64,000 bases of DNA from Streptomyces sp. Tu 3180 (GCF_009852415.1 NZ_WOXS01000002.1:248001-312000); one strand, 5' to 3'. Shown: positions 30,284 through 39,592, counted from the first letter of the stretch. Program-made: numbers and translations. Notes: generated from the letters alone by a model not told the origin.

Positions 30284-30635
30284 CGATCTCGTCCATGTGC
30301 TCCTCCACCCAGCCGCGCAGCTGGGCCAGGGGTTCCGCCACGCTGCGGCCGAGCGCGGTCAGTTCGTACTCGACGTGCAGCGGTACCGCCGGGTAGACGG
30401 TCCGTTCCACGAATCCCCGGTCCTGCAGCCGGCGCAGCGTGGCGGTGAGCACCTTGGGGCTCACCCCCTCAAGGCGCCTCTGCAGGGCTCCGAAGCGCTG
30501 CGGGCCCTCCTCCATGGCCCCGATGGCCAGTGCCGACCACTTGTTCGCCAGGAGGTCGAGCACGTCACGGCACGGACATTGGGCTGCGTACACGTCGTGG
30601 TGATCGTGCCGCTGGGACTCGCAGAGCCTCGCCAT
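30279..30635 (-). CDS. HxlR-family transcriptional regulator
   Basis: This is a 118-residue winged-helix regulator. ATG at 30635 has GGAGAGGAAGG upstream; a start 13 codons earlier lacks one. Family motifs: CRDVLDLLANKWSALAIGAM, then RFGALQRRLEGVSPKVLTA, LRRLQDRGFVERTVYP and VEYELTALGRSV. Cys5, Cys20 and Cys22 lie in the N-terminal arm; one Cys here is the redox or quinone sensor in QorR, YodB and related HxlR proteins. It is divergent from a quinone-reductase-like gene with a perfect 8-3-8 palindrome between them, which suggests direct repression relieved by electrophiles (inference from family behaviour). Confidence 0.9.
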   Translation of the reverse strand: MARLCESQRHDHHDVYAAQCPCRDVLDLLANKWSALAIGAMEEGPQRFGALQRRLEGVSPKVLTATLRRLQDRGFVERTVYPAVPLHVEYELTALGRSVAEPLAQLRGWVEEHMDEIA

Positions 30636-30673
30636 GGGGACCTTCCTCTCCTGTCCGACCTCTCCCACCAGCA

Positions 30674-30692
30674 TACTTCCCTTTGGGAAGTA
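30674..30692. promoter_or_regulatory. Perfect palindromic operator for HxlR regulator
   Basis: TACTTCCC-TTT-GGGAAGTA is a perfect 8-bp inverted repeat with a 3-bp centre, located 39 bases before the HxlR start and 85 before the quinone-reductase start. A shorter AGGT-N4-ACCT follows at 30704-30715. A promoter-like TTGCAG (30700) and TACGTT (30725) for the rightward gene lie beside them. Confidence 0.7.
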
Positions 30693-30776
30693 GAAGCCCT
30701 TGCAGGTTACTACCTCCCCTGACCTACGTTACGGGCGCAGCGGAAGCACGCTGCGCCACTCTTCTGGAGGACGATC

Positions 30777-31808
30777 ATGAGCCAGATCCCGCCGACCATG
30801 CCCGCCGTCGCCTACCGCAAGAGCCTGCCGGTGGACCGGGCGGAGAGTCTCCTGGACACGACCCTGCCGGTACCCGAGCCAGGGCCGCGGGACCTGCTCG
30901 TGCGGGTCGAGGCCGTCGCGGTCAACCCGGTCGACTACAAGGTCCGGCAGAACAACGACCCCGGCGGCGAGCCCAAGGTCCTCGGCTGGGACGCGGCGGG
31001 CGTCGTGGTCGCCGTCGGCGACGCGGTCGAATCGTTCCGGGTGGGTGACGAGGTCTTCTACGCCGGGGCCCTGGACCGGCCGGGCGCCGACTCCCTCTTC
31101 CACGCGGTGGACGAGCGCATCGTCGGCCACAAGCCCGCTTCGCTCACCTTCGCCGAGGCGGCGGCCCTGCCGCTGACGTCGCTGACCGCGTGGGAGGGCC
31201 TGTTCGAGCACCTCGGTCTGCACACCGGGGCCCTCAGGCAGACGGGCACCCTGCTGGTCACCGCCGCCGCGGGAGGTGTCGGCGCCATGGTCTCCCAGCT
31301 GGCCCGGGCCCTGACGAGCCTGACGGTGATCGGAACCGCCTCCCGGCCCGAGACCGTCGAGTTCGCCCGGCGCATGGGCGCCGCCCACCTCGTCGACCAC
31401 CGCCGGCCCCTCGTCCCGCAGGTGCGGGAGGTGGCCCCGGACGGTGTGGACTTCGTCTTCGGCACCACCGCGACCGACCGGAACCTGGCCGCCTACGCCG
31501 ACCTCGTCAAGCCTTTCGGGCGCGTCGTGGCCATCGACGACTTCGGCCCGGTCGAGATCGGTCTGCTCAAGTCCAAGAGCATCTCGTTCCACTGGGAGTT
31601 CATGTTCACCCGGTCGTTGCACCGGACCGCCGACCTGGCGGAACAGGGCCGGATCCTCGACCAGGTCTCCCGGCTGGTCGACGCCGGCGTCCTCACCACC
31701 ACGGCCACCACCGACCTCGGCACGATCAACGCCGAGCACCTGCGCGAGGCCCACCGGATCCTGGAGTCCGGCAAGGCCATCGGCAAGATCACGCTGACCG
31801 GCTTCTGA
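30777..31808 (+). CDS. Zinc-independent NADPH:quinone reductase / MDR-family dehydrogenase
   Basis: This is a 343-residue medium-chain dehydrogenase/reductase. ATG at 30777 follows TGGAGGACGATC. The N-terminal barrel has LLVRVEAVAVNPVDYKVRQ and VLGWDAAGVVVAVGDAV. The zinc-ligand Cys/His of alcohol dehydrogenases are absent, as in quinone oxidoreductases. The Rossmann motif reads LLVTAAAGGVGAMVSQLA, followed by GADFVF-type sequence and a long C-terminal helix pair. Family members reduce quinones or enones with NADPH. The divergent HxlR regulator with an operator between them is the standard arrangement for inducible quinone detoxification. Confidence 0.9.
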   Translation: MSQIPPTMPAVAYRKSLPVDRAESLLDTTLPVPEPGPRDLLVRVEAVAVNPVDYKVRQNNDPGGEPKVLGWDAAGVVVAVGDAVESFRVGDEVFYAGALDRPGADSLFHAVDERIVGHKPASLTFAEAAALPLTSLTAWEGLFEHLGLHTGALRQTGTLLVTAAAGGVGAMVSQLARALTSLTVIGTASRPETVEFARRMGAAHLVDHRRPLVPQVREVAPDGVDFVFGTTATDRNLAAYADLVKPFGRVVAIDDFGPVEIGLLKSKSISFHWEFMFTRSLHRTADLAEQGRILDQVSRLVDAGVLTTTATTDLGTINAEHLREAHRILESGKAIGKITLTGF

Positions 31809-31845
31809 CCGGCCGTCGTCCCCGCGGCGCGGGGAGGTGCGAAGG

Positions 31846-31881
31846 ACTCCACAGACCTTCCACTTCCCGCGCCGAGGATGG
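31846..31881 (+). promoter_or_regulatory. Candidate SARP-binding promoter C
   Basis: ACTCCAC (31846-31852) and CTTCCAC (31857-31863) are separated by AGAC, giving 11-bp spacing. Nine bases later CGAGGATGG (31873-31881) repeats the exact sequence and distance seen at 14116-14124. The MBL-fold gene starts 43 bases further on. Confidence 0.6.
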
Positions 31882-31923
31882 CGGTGCGGCGGCACGGGTC
31901 CGCCGAGGAACGGAGCGCATGCC

Positions 31924-32775
31924 GTGCTGACGATCGACGTCTTCACCAGCGACTACAAGCCCATCGCCGCCACGGCGCCGGGCTGGGACACCGGAGTGCC
32001 GGCGACCTGGCCGGCCAGTACCGCGACGCTCGTCCACGGGCGGCGCGAGGCGGTGCTGGTCGACGCCCTCATCACCGTCGCCGAGGCCCGCCGGCTGACC
32101 GGCTTCATCCGCGCCACGGGCAAGACCCTCACGACCGTCTACGTCACCCACGGGCACGCCGACCACTTCCTGGGACTGCCGGTCGTACTGGAAGCGTTCC
32201 CCGAGGCCGCGGCGGTGGCGCTGCCCGAGGTCGTGCCGCACGCCGAGGTGCAGTTGACCGCGCCGGTCCTCGCGTACTGGGAGTCGCTGTTCCCCGGGGC
32301 GCTGCCGGCCGGCCCCGTGGCGCCGCGAGCCCTGGCCGGGGAGGTCATCGACCTCGAAGGACACGAACTGAGGCCGGTGCGGGTCGGTCAGAGCGACACC
32401 GATCCGTCGAGCGTGCTGCACGTGCCGGACCTCGACGCGGTGGTGGGCGGCGACGTCGCCTACAACGGCATCCACATGTGGCTCGCGCAGACCGACAGCC
32501 GGGCACGCGAACGGTGGCTCGGCGCCCTGGACACGCTGGCGGCCCTCCGGCCGGCCCGGCTGGTCGCCGGTCACCAGCCGCCCGGTGCCGACGAGGAGGA
32601 CGCTGCCGGGATCATCGACGCCTCCCGCCGTTACCTGACGGACTTCGAGGCGGCCGTGCAGGCCGGCGGCAGCGCCGCCGACGTGGTCCGCGCCATGAAC
32701 GTGGCACACGGCGGCCGAGGCAACCCGTACACCTTGCACGTCTCCGCCGCCGCCCAGTTCGCGCAGACCGCCTGA
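31924..32775 (+). CDS. MBL-fold metallohydrolase
   Basis: This is a 283-residue metallo-beta-lactamase-fold enzyme. GTG at 31924 is used; GAGGAACGGAG lies in front. The metal-binding motif THGHADH is in VYVTHGHADHFLG, a later ligand Asp in LDAVVGGDVAYNGIHMW, and a final His in ARLVAGHQPPGA. The group includes quinolone- and lactone-type hydrolases; the substrate cannot be told. Unlike its neighbours it has the direct-repeat promoter C, shared in form with the hydrolase operon at 14180, so it is likely in the same regulon. It lies 115 bases behind the quinone reductase. Confidence 0.88.
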   Translation: MLTIDVFTSDYKPIAATAPGWDTGVPATWPASTATLVHGRREAVLVDALITVAEARRLTGFIRATGKTLTTVYVTHGHADHFLGLPVVLEAFPEAAAVALPEVVPHAEVQLTAPVLAYWESLFPGALPAGPVAPRALAGEVIDLEGHELRPVRVGQSDTDPSSVLHVPDLDAVVGGDVAYNGIHMWLAQTDSRARERWLGALDTLAALRPARLVAGHQPPGADEEDAAGIIDASRRYLTDFEAAVQAGGSAADVVRAMNVAHGGRGNPYTLHVSAAAQFAQTA

Positions 32776-32824
32776 GTCCGCAGAGCACCTGAGCCCGCGG
32801 GCCGCTCGGGTGCTCGTCGGTCAC

Positions 32825-32853
32825 TTGACATGGTTAAGCTGACCGGCCATATT
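32825..32853 (+). promoter_or_regulatory. Sigma70-type promoter of the second SARP gene
   Basis: TTGACA (32825-32830) and CATATT (32848-32853) are spaced by 17 bp, an unusually good match to the housekeeping consensus for this GC-rich sequence. Transcription would start near 32860, leaving a leader of about 93 bases before the GTG at 32953. Confidence 0.7.
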
Positions 32854-32952
32854 CAACTGGACGGGCAGCTCACCACAGCGCCGTTCCGCACGCACTGCCG
32901 ATGTGCCCGCGCAGTCTCTGTGCACCGGCCGCCAGACGAGGGGGGATCACCC

Positions 32953-35786
32953 GTGCCCATGCCCCGGCCCGTCACGGGCGACCCCGAAGTCCGGTTCTCG
33001 GTGCTCGGGCCGGTCAGGGTCTGGCGCGGCGCCGAGGAGCTGCCGGTCCGGCCCAAGCAGCAGCGGGTGGTTCTGGCAGCCCTCCTGGCGCGCGGCGGCC
33101 AGCCGGTCCCCCTGTCCGAATTCGTCGATCTGCTGTGGGAAGGACGGGCCCCGGCCAGCGCCGCGAACGCGGTGCACCGGTACATCGGTGCCCTGCGCCG
33201 GCTGCTGGAGCCGGACCTTCCCGTCAGGTCCGCCGGGCGATGGCTCACGCGGCAGGCCGGCGGGTACCGCCTGAGGGTCGACGCGGACAGTCTCGATCTG
33301 CTGCGGTTCCGGGAACTGGTCGCCAGGGCCCGCCGGGCCGAGCCGGCCGAGGCCGTGAACCTGTACGTCGCCGCCCTGGACCTGTGGCGTGACCGCTGTG
33401 CCGCCGGCCTGGAACCGGTCAGCCGGAACCACCCCACCTTCGTCGCGCTGGAACACGAATACGTGTCCACGGTGTGCGACGCAGCCGAGACGGCCGTCCG
33501 CTCGGGAAACGCCGCGGCGGTCCTGGAGCCCCTGCGCCGGGCCGTCGAGCGCAACCCGCTGGACGAGGCCCTGGTCGCCCACCTGCTGCTCGCCCTCGCC
33601 GACGACGGCAAACAGGCCGAGGCCGTCTCCCTCTACCAGGGCGTCCGCCACCGCCTGGCGGAGGAGCTGGGGGTCGACCCCGGCCGCGAGCTGGTCGCCG
33701 CCTACGAGCGTCTCCTGCACGGCGACCCCACCACCGGCCCTGAAGCGGCCGGCACCGGTGACGGTGCGCAGCGGCCGGCCGTGTTCCTCACGCCGTCCCA
33801 GCTGCCGGCCGACCTCTCCTGCTTCACCGGACGCCGGGAGCCGCTGCGGCAAGCGCTCGCCCTGGCGGCCGAACAGGGCGGGGCCCTGCGCATCCTGGCC
33901 GTCGACGGCATACCCGGTGTCGGCAAGACGGCGCTCGCCGTCCACATGGCACACCGCGTGATGCGCCACTTCCCCGACGGTCAGCTCTATGTCGACCTGC
34001 GCGGGTTCACCCCCAACGGTGAGCGGGCCGACCCCCACGAGGTCCTGGCCGGGTTCCTGAGCGCCTTCGACGTCCCCCCGCAGCGGATGCCCGACACCCT
34101 GGACGCCCGGGCCGCGCTGTACCGCAGCGTCCTGGCCGGGCGCCGGGTGCTGGTCGTCCTGGACAACGCCTGGGGCGTCGAGCAGGTCGAACCGCTCCTG
34201 CCCGGCACACCCGAGTGCATGGTCATCGTGACCAGCCGGCCCCGGCTGACGGGGCTGGCCGCCGCACACGGAGCACGCCTGACGACGCTGGAGGTACCCT
34301 CCGCCGACGAGGCGACGGCCACCTTCCTCAACCGCGTCAAAGACGTCCGGACGGACGCGGACGCCGACTCGGTGCGGCAGATCGTCGACTGTTGCGGGCG
34401 CCTTCCCCTGGCCGTGGCCATCGCCGCCGCCCGCGCGGCCTCGTGCCCCTCACATCCGCTCCCCCGGATCGCGGCGGAACTGACCAGCGCGGGCCGGGGC
34501 CTGGACGGCTTCAGCGACGACCACCTAGACAACGACGTACGCGCCGTCTTCTCCTGGTCCTACCGCACGCTGTCGGAGCCGGCGGCACGGCTCTTCCGGC
34601 TGCTGCCCCTGCACCCCGGCAACGACGTCGGCGTGAGCGCCCTGGCCAGCCTGGCGGGCACCTCGCCACCGGCCACCGCCGCGGCGGTCGGGGAACTGGT
34701 GCGCGCCCGCCTGCTGACGGTGCGGCGAGGGCACCGGTACCGGTTCCACGACCTCGTCCTCGCCTACGCGAGCGAACTGGCCGCGTCCGAGGGTGCGGCC
34801 CGCACGGCCGCACTGGCCCGGCTGCACGACCACTACCGGCAGACGGTGAGCCTGGCCAACCGGCTCATGCGGTCGCAGCTGTACGAGGCCGAGCCGCCCC
34901 CGCCGCTGGACGGCGTCCAGGTCGAGCCCCTGTCGGACGGCTCCGCCGCCATGGAGTGGCTGAGCACCGAGCGGCCGGTGCTCAACGCCCTGGTGCAGGA
35001 GCTGGCGGCACGCGGTGACGCCCGTGCCGCGTGGGAGACGGCCGTGTCGATGCAGTTGTTCCAGCAGCGGTCCGGTCTGTGGCCGGAGTGGTCGGTCGGC
35101 ATGCGCTGCGCGCTGGAGGCGGCCCGGCGGGCCGGGGACAGGGAGGGTGTCGCACGGACGTGCCGCGGACTCGCCGGAGCCCACCTCTTCCGGGGGCCAC
35201 CGCCGCCGCGCTGCCCCTGCTGCACGAGGCGGAGGCCACGTTCGAGAGCATCGGCATGACCGCGGAGGTCGTGCACACCCTGCGCAACATCGGATCCGTG
35301 AACATCGCCCTGGGTGACAACGCGGAAGCGCTGGTGCACCTGGACCGGGCGCTCCGCCTGCTGAGCACCCACCCCCATCCGTACCTGGAGGCCACCACCC
35401 TGGTCTGGGCGAGCGAGGCACGTCTCAACCTGGGCGACGTTCTCCTGGCCCAGGAGTTGGCCGAGAAGTCGCTGGCCATCTCGCGCAGCCTGCGGCTCCC
35501 CGACGGTGAGGGGCCTGCCCTGGCCACGCTGAGCAGGGTGTACCGCCGGCGCGGAGACCTCCCGGCGGCGATCGCGGCCTGCCGGGGCGCCGTCGAGGCG
35601 GCGCGGCTCCTGGGCTACCTCAGGGGTGCGGCCGAGGACCTGCTGCTCCTGGGGGACCTGCACGTGGAGGCGGGCCGGTCCGAAGCGGCGCGAGAGGCGT
35701 GGCAGGAGGTGCTGGAGCTGGAAACCGGTCCGGACTCGCCGCACGCCGCGGAAGCCCGTGAGCGACTGGCACGGCTCCCCCACTGA
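32953..35786 (+). CDS. SARP/AfsR-family regulator with NB-ARC and TPR (one frameshift)
   Basis: GTG at 32953 behind GGGGGATCACCC; an ATG two codons later is possible. Domains: winged helix (VRFSVLGPVRVWRGAEELPV, ANAVHRYIGALRRLLEPDL), activation domain, NB-ARC ATPase with GIPGVGKTALAVH and VLVVLDNAWG, a winged-helix tail, then TPRs. The frame breaks in the run GGGGG at about 35194-35199 after AHLFRG. The next frame carries ATAAALPLLHEAEATFES and the remaining TPRs to 35786. One additional G would restore a protein of about 944 residues, the size of AfsR. Whether the break is real or a sequence error cannot be told here. It is a close relative of the shorter regulator at 17589. Confidence 0.85.
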
Positions 35787-35803
35787 CCCGGCACCACCGG
35801 GTT
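35787..35803. terminator. Short hairpin between convergent genes
   Basis: ACCCGG and CCGGGT pair around CACCA between the SARP stop and the convergent TetR gene. The stem is only six pairs, so function is uncertain. Confidence 0.4.
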
Positions 35804-36378
35804 CAGCCGGTCAGGACGCGAAGGGCCAGGTCCAGTGAGCGCATGGAGGCGTCGGAGTCCTTGGTGGCCTTGCCGCGCAGAGCGCCGCCCTCGAAGGCGT
35901 CGACGAGGAAGGCCGCCAGGTCGCGGGCGGGTTCCTGGGCTGTGATCTCCCCCGCCTCGCGGCCTTCTTCGATGACGGCGGCCAGAACGTCGATCCAGCC
36001 GGTGAAGCTCTCGGTGACCGCGGAGCCGACTTCGTCACCCGCCGTCGGCGTCTCACTGGCCATCGTGACCAGCAGGCAGCCGAACTCCACGCCGGTGGCC
36101 CGCGTCCGGGCCGCCTGGTGGGCGAAGTGCGCGCGCAGCCGCTCCAGCGCGGGGCGGCCGTCCGACACCTCCAGCATGGTCAGGTCCGTGCCGCCGCTGT
36201 ACCGGCGGACGATCTCCGCGGCAAGCTCCTGCTTGCTCTTGAAGTGGTTGTAGAAGGAGCCCTTGGGCACTCCGGCGGCGCCGGTGATGTCCTGCACGCT
36301 AGCGCCGTTGAAGCCCTGCCGCCGGAACACGGATTCCGCGTGCTCGATCAGCTTTCCCTTGACGCTCACTTGAGGCAT
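35803..36378 (-). CDS. TetR-family transcriptional regulator
   Basis: This is a 191-residue regulator. ATG at 36378 is chosen from the conserved N-terminal spacing. The DNA-binding domain reads LIEHAESVFRRQGFNGASVQ then DITGAAGVPKGSFYNHFKSK, the classical TetR helix-turn-helix of the YxHF type. The ligand domain has FGCLLVTMASETPTAGDEV, similar to TetR proteins of the AcrR/NemR group that sense electrophiles or aromatic ligands through a Cys such as the one in GCLL. Convergent with the SARP gene. The upstream region holds an imperfect 23-bp palindrome at 36421 and is shared with the divergent gene at 36558. Confidence 0.92.
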   Translation of the reverse strand: MPQVSVKGKLIEHAESVFRRQGFNGASVQDITGAAGVPKGSFYNHFKSKQELAAEIVRRYSGGTDLTMLEVSDGRPALERLRAHFAHQAARTRATGVEFGCLLVTMASETPTAGDEVGSAVTESFTGWIDVLAAVIEEGREAGEITAQEPARDLAAFLVDAFEGGALRGKATKDSDASMRSLDLALRVLTG

Positions 36379-36420
36379 GGGCTCAATATGGCCGGTCTGC
36401 TTGGCTCAGTCAAGACACAC

Positions 36421-36443
36421 GTCACATGTACGGCACACGTGAC
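36421..36443. promoter_or_regulatory. Imperfect palindrome upstream of TetR gene
   Basis: GTCACATGT (36421-36429) and ACACGTGAC (36435-36443) form an inverted repeat around ACGGC with one mismatched pair (A/C). It lies 43 bases from the TetR start and 115 from the divergent gene, a normal operator position. Confidence 0.55.
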
Positions 36444-36557
36444 ATGACACGGTCCGTGCAGGCGGGTGTGAACATGTCGGCCGAGACGTATGCGGGACAT
36501 GTACTTCCCTCGCCGGTAACATGCGGAACACCGTCCGCGTCGAGGGAGTGAAGCGTC

Positions 36558-37100
36558 GTGCCCAGCCAGTCAACCCCCACCCTGCGGTCGCGGCTGGTGG
36601 AGCAGGCCGCGTCGGACCTGGAGGAGAACCGCCGCCGGCAGCGGGAGCTCACGGAGCGCCTCGCGGTGTTGCAGCAGGAGGAGGCCCTGCTGCAGGACAT
36701 CCTCGAACTCGCCCAGCGGTACGAGCGCTTCGGCGACACGTCCCGGCTGCCCGAGCAGTTGCAGGGCGAATCCGTCAGCCCGCGGGCGAAGCGGGCGTCT
36801 GCCGGGGCGGGTACGCGACGCCGCTCGGGGAGCAGTGCGGCGCCGGGTGGAGCAGGCGCCAGGCGGGGGTCCTCCCGTCCGCTGCTCGGGGACCTGCTGC
36901 TGGAGCTGCTGGGCAGGCACGACGAACCCCGCCTCGCGGCCGAACTGCGCGACGAACTGATGGAGCGGCACCCGGACCGCGAGCCGACACCGCAGGTGGT
37001 GCGCAACACGCTGGAGTCACTGGTCGCCAAGGGACGCGTCAAGCGTCACAAGCAGCAGCGTTCCGTCCTGTACACCCTGGTGCGCGACGCAACCGCATAG
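36558..37100 (+). CDS. Coiled-coil / winged-helix-like protein, unknown role
   Basis: This 180-residue protein starts at GTG 36558 behind GAGGGAGTGAAG. Residues 10-55 form a coiled coil (LVEQAASDLEENRRRQRELT, then LAVLQQEEALLQDILELAQ). A basic Ser/Gly/Arg-rich linker follows. The last 70 residues resemble a winged helix (LLELLGRHDEPRLAAELRDEL, then NTLESLVAKGRVKRHKQQ and SVLYTLV). The DNA-binding half plus a dimerising coil suggests a regulator or nucleoid protein. It is divergent from the TetR gene, sharing its operator region, so TetR may control it. I do not recognise a named family. Confidence 0.75.
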   Translation: MPSQSTPTLRSRLVEQAASDLEENRRRQRELTERLAVLQQEEALLQDILELAQRYERFGDTSRLPEQLQGESVSPRAKRASAGAGTRRRSGSSAAPGGAGARRGSSRPLLGDLLLELLGRHDEPRLAAELRDELMERHPDREPTPQVVRNTLESLVAKGRVKRHKQQRSVLYTLVRDATA

Positions 37101-37121
37101 CCTCGAGACGTCCGATCCGGG

Positions 37122-37390
37122 TCATCCCGCTTCCGTCGCCGCAATCACCATCGGCTGGGTCACCTCCCCGTCGTCGCCCGTCACGTCCCGCACGTGGCGG
37201 AAGCCCAGACGGCGGCACAGGGCCAGGCCGGCGGTGTTGTCGGCTCCGACCATGCCGTAGGCCTCCTTCAGCCCGAGGTTACCGGCGGCGTGGCGCAGCA
37301 GGCCGCGGACCACCTCCGTACCGAGACCGCGGCCCCAACGGGCAGGCGCCAGGGCGGCTGTCCGTTCGTGTCCGTCGGCATTTCCCCGAG
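37122..37390 (-). pseudogene. GNAT acetyltransferase, C-terminal fragment
   Basis: The minus-strand frame reads APARWGRGLGTEVVRGLL, then NLGLKEAYGMVGADNTAGLA and LCRRLGFRHVRDVTG. This is the acetyl-CoA loop (RGxGxE type) and last strands of a GNAT enzyme. The first half of the domain is missing and replaced upstream by an IS5 transposase fragment ending at the same place. The gene was therefore cut by an insertion or IS-mediated deletion and is not functional. Confidence 0.7.
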
Positions 37391-37394
37391 GTCC

Positions 37395-37608
37395 CACACC
37401 AAGCGGCGGTACTTGTCGCGGTCGTAGCCGCGGTCGGTCAGCACCACATTCGGGCGGCGACGGGGCCGGCCGCGCTCGCCCCGCACGGGCGGTACGGCCT
37501 GGAGGAGCGGGATCAGCTGGGTGACGTCGTTGCGGTTGCCGCCGGTCAGGGTCGCGGCGAGCGGGATGCCGGTGGCGTCAGCGATCAAGTGATGCTTGCT
37601 GCCCGTTC
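37395..37608 (-). pseudogene. IS5-family transposase, internal fragment
   Basis: The minus strand encodes GSKHHLIADATGIPLAATLT, then GGNRNDVTQLIPLLQAVPPV and VLTDRGYDRDKYRRLVWDLG, the middle of an IS5 transposase with the second catalytic Asp. Similarity stops abruptly at both edges: at 37395 it joins the GNAT fragment and near 37608 an unrelated stretch (RPKLREADDELWAV). No inverted repeats remain. It resembles the homologous part of the copy at 11355-12204. Confidence 0.75.
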
Positions 37609-37721
37609 ACCGCCCACAGCTCGTCGTCGGCTTCCCGCAGCTTCGGCCGAGCCACCCGCACCCCCGGATCACCAGTCCCGGAGTGATCCAATCACCTTGA
37701 AGATCATTTTGTTAGGAGTTC

Positions 37722-38375
37722 TCAGGCTCCCGGCGTCTGCGGTGGAACGTCGCGGACCAGGCTGGTCAGCGGGCCGTGGGTGCGCCAGCCCAGGGCCTCG
37801 TACAGCGCCTGTCCCTCGGTCGTCGCGGCCAGCACGGCAGTCGAGGAGCCAGCGGCAACGGCGGCGTTCTCAAGCGTCCGCATGACGAGGCTGCCAAGTC
37901 CCCTGCGGCGGTGGGCCGGAGAGGTCTCGACCTGGTCGACGACGGCGGTGTGTCCGGGGCTGGGCGCGGCGACCTGGCCACGGGCGGCGAACGTGCCGTC
38001 CTCGGTCAGAACGAGCACCCGCGTGACGCCGCCCCGCGCCCAGGTGCGCACCTGGTATCCGTCGGGGGTCCCGGCGGCGGTTGGGTGCAGCGGTGCCGAC
38101 ATCAGGAAGCCGTCGGCGTCGAAGCGCCAGCCGGGCGCCACCCACGGGGCGACGGTCTGCGGCGGCAGGAAAAGCTTGAGCCAGGTGCCCGGGGCGGTGA
38201 CCGTCTCGGTCAGTTTGCGGACCAGTGATTCGTCGGCATCGGGCAGCACGTGTCGGGTGACCTGGCCGGTCAGTCCGACGTCGACGGTGAGGCCCCAGGG
38301 CTCGGCCACCGGCGGCGCGGCTCCGCGTGAGACAACCCAGCCCTCCACCCATGAACGTACGAGTTCGGCGTCCAT
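37722..38375 (-). CDS. GNAT-family N-acetyltransferase
   Basis: This is a 217-residue protein. ATG at 38375 is preceded by GGAGGGATCCGC; an ATG ten codons upstream lacks this. The C-terminal GNAT domain has TAVVDQVETSPAHRRRGLGS, the acetyl-CoA pyrophosphate loop RRRGLG, then LENAAVAAGSSTAVLAATTE and GQALYEALGWRTHG, the standard last strands. The N-terminal 100 residues are less conserved and probably bind substrate. Substrate unknown. It is upstream of and on the same strand as the broken GNAT and IS5 fragments but appears intact. Confidence 0.85.
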   Translation of the reverse strand: MDAELVRSWVEGWVVSRGAAPPVAEPWGLTVDVGLTGQVTRHVLPDADESLVRKLTETVTAPGTWLKLFLPPQTVAPWVAPGWRFDADGFLMSAPLHPTAAGTPDGYQVRTWARGGVTRVLVLTEDGTFAARGQVAAPSPGHTAVVDQVETSPAHRRRGLGSLVMRTLENAAVAAGSSTAVLAATTEGQALYEALGWRTHGPLTSLVRDVPPQTPGA

Positions 38376-38559
38376 GCGGATCCCTCCGTAACGAGTGGAG
38401 AACACGACTGCACATTACGCGGGCGGCTGTGCCGGGGAGGAGTACTCGGCGAAGTCCTGAACAGCTGTCCTGCCCCACCCTCGTCCGGAAAGAAACATCT
38501 GCCCGCGAACCGCCCCCTTAGATCACGCCAGGCCCGGGGTCCCGGAGCAGGAAGCAGCC

Positions 38560-38585
38560 CCGCCCCGGCCAGGTGGCCGGGGCGG
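38560..38585. terminator. Perfect 12-bp hairpin
   Basis: CCGCCCCGGCCA and TGGCCGGGGCGG are perfect complements around GG. No clear gene ends beside it now, so it may have belonged to a lost gene. Confidence 0.6.
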
Positions 38586-39592
38586 AACGGACTTGTGCGG
38601 TCGTGAAGGGCGGTCGCCTACGCGGCGAAAGGCTCTGCAGGGCTTCAGCCGAACGATCGTCCCTGCAGGCAATAGGTGAGGCCCGGGGACACTGTCCCCT
38701 CCACGACCACACCCCGCACAACCACGCCCGCCCGCGGATTGTTCCCCCGCTCCCTTTCCCCCACCGCGTCAAAGGAGGTTCGCGCCCGGCGGGCACCCTG
38801 CGTCCCGGCTCGGGGGACACGGAACGCAGGGGCCGCGTCAATTCTTCTCCGCCCAGGCGCGACGCGGATGCACCGCGCCGCACTGCGGCATTCCGAGGCG
38901 GGTTTTCCTCTGTGCGGTCGGCCAGGACAGGTCCGGGCGATCATGCGTCTCGTCAGGGGTCTGGGGTGGGAAGGACACGGTGAGCGCAGTGGATCGGAGC
39001 GGGAACCGTCGGTCGACGGGGTGGTCGATCAGTCTTCCGGCCCATCGGCCGATCACCGCTGGAGGACGGATTTATGCGGCCCATCCACGCCTCGTCCCGG
39101 ATGAGGGCTGAGCGTCGGGCTTCGCCGGGGTTCGTCGTCGGGTCAGCGGCGGGCGCCTTCAGGCCACAGCGCGCACACCCCGGTGCCCTGCCGCTTGGCG
39201 TAGAAAAGAAGTCCCGGCGGCAGGGGGAATCGGGCAATGACCGACCGGCGCCCACTGGGCATCGGAGCCGTCCGCGCCTCGTGCGAGTCCGGCCGCTCCC
39301 ACCCACAGGAGTGCCTGTTCGCCTGACTCGACCTCGGGCCGGCTCCCGAGCCGACCACTCGCCCGGCCCCGACGCCCGCAGCTGCGGCCGAGGCGAAGAC
39401 GCTCAAGGAGTCCGGCCCCGAAGGGCCGCCCGTACCGTCCGCCGAGGAGAAGAAGGACCTCTCCCACGTACGGGTTTCGCAGACGAGTACGCCGAGCGCG
39501 CCGAGCCGGCCCGCGCCGAGCTCGCCTCCGCCCTCGGCACTGCGCCGAGTCCCGAGGCCGAGGCGAAGGCCCGAGCGCTGCTGGAGCGCCTA
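38586..39592. other. Gene-poor kilobase ahead of an IS5 element
   Basis: No convincing gene. The last 250 bases before the IS encode helical, Ala/Glu-rich pieces in two frames (AAAAEAKTLKESGPEGP, then ADEYAERAEPARAELASAL and EAKARALLERLG). They look like a frameshifted C-terminus of an unrecognised protein cut by the insertion at 39593. A 29-codon frame at 39237 with two cysteines was noted but has weak support. Confidence 0.4.

Noticed and set aside
39237..39326. A 29-codon frame with two Cys that could be a small peptide
   Set aside because: The upstream purine stretch is poorly spaced, composition is not distinctive, and it sits in a decayed area; too weak to list as a gene.
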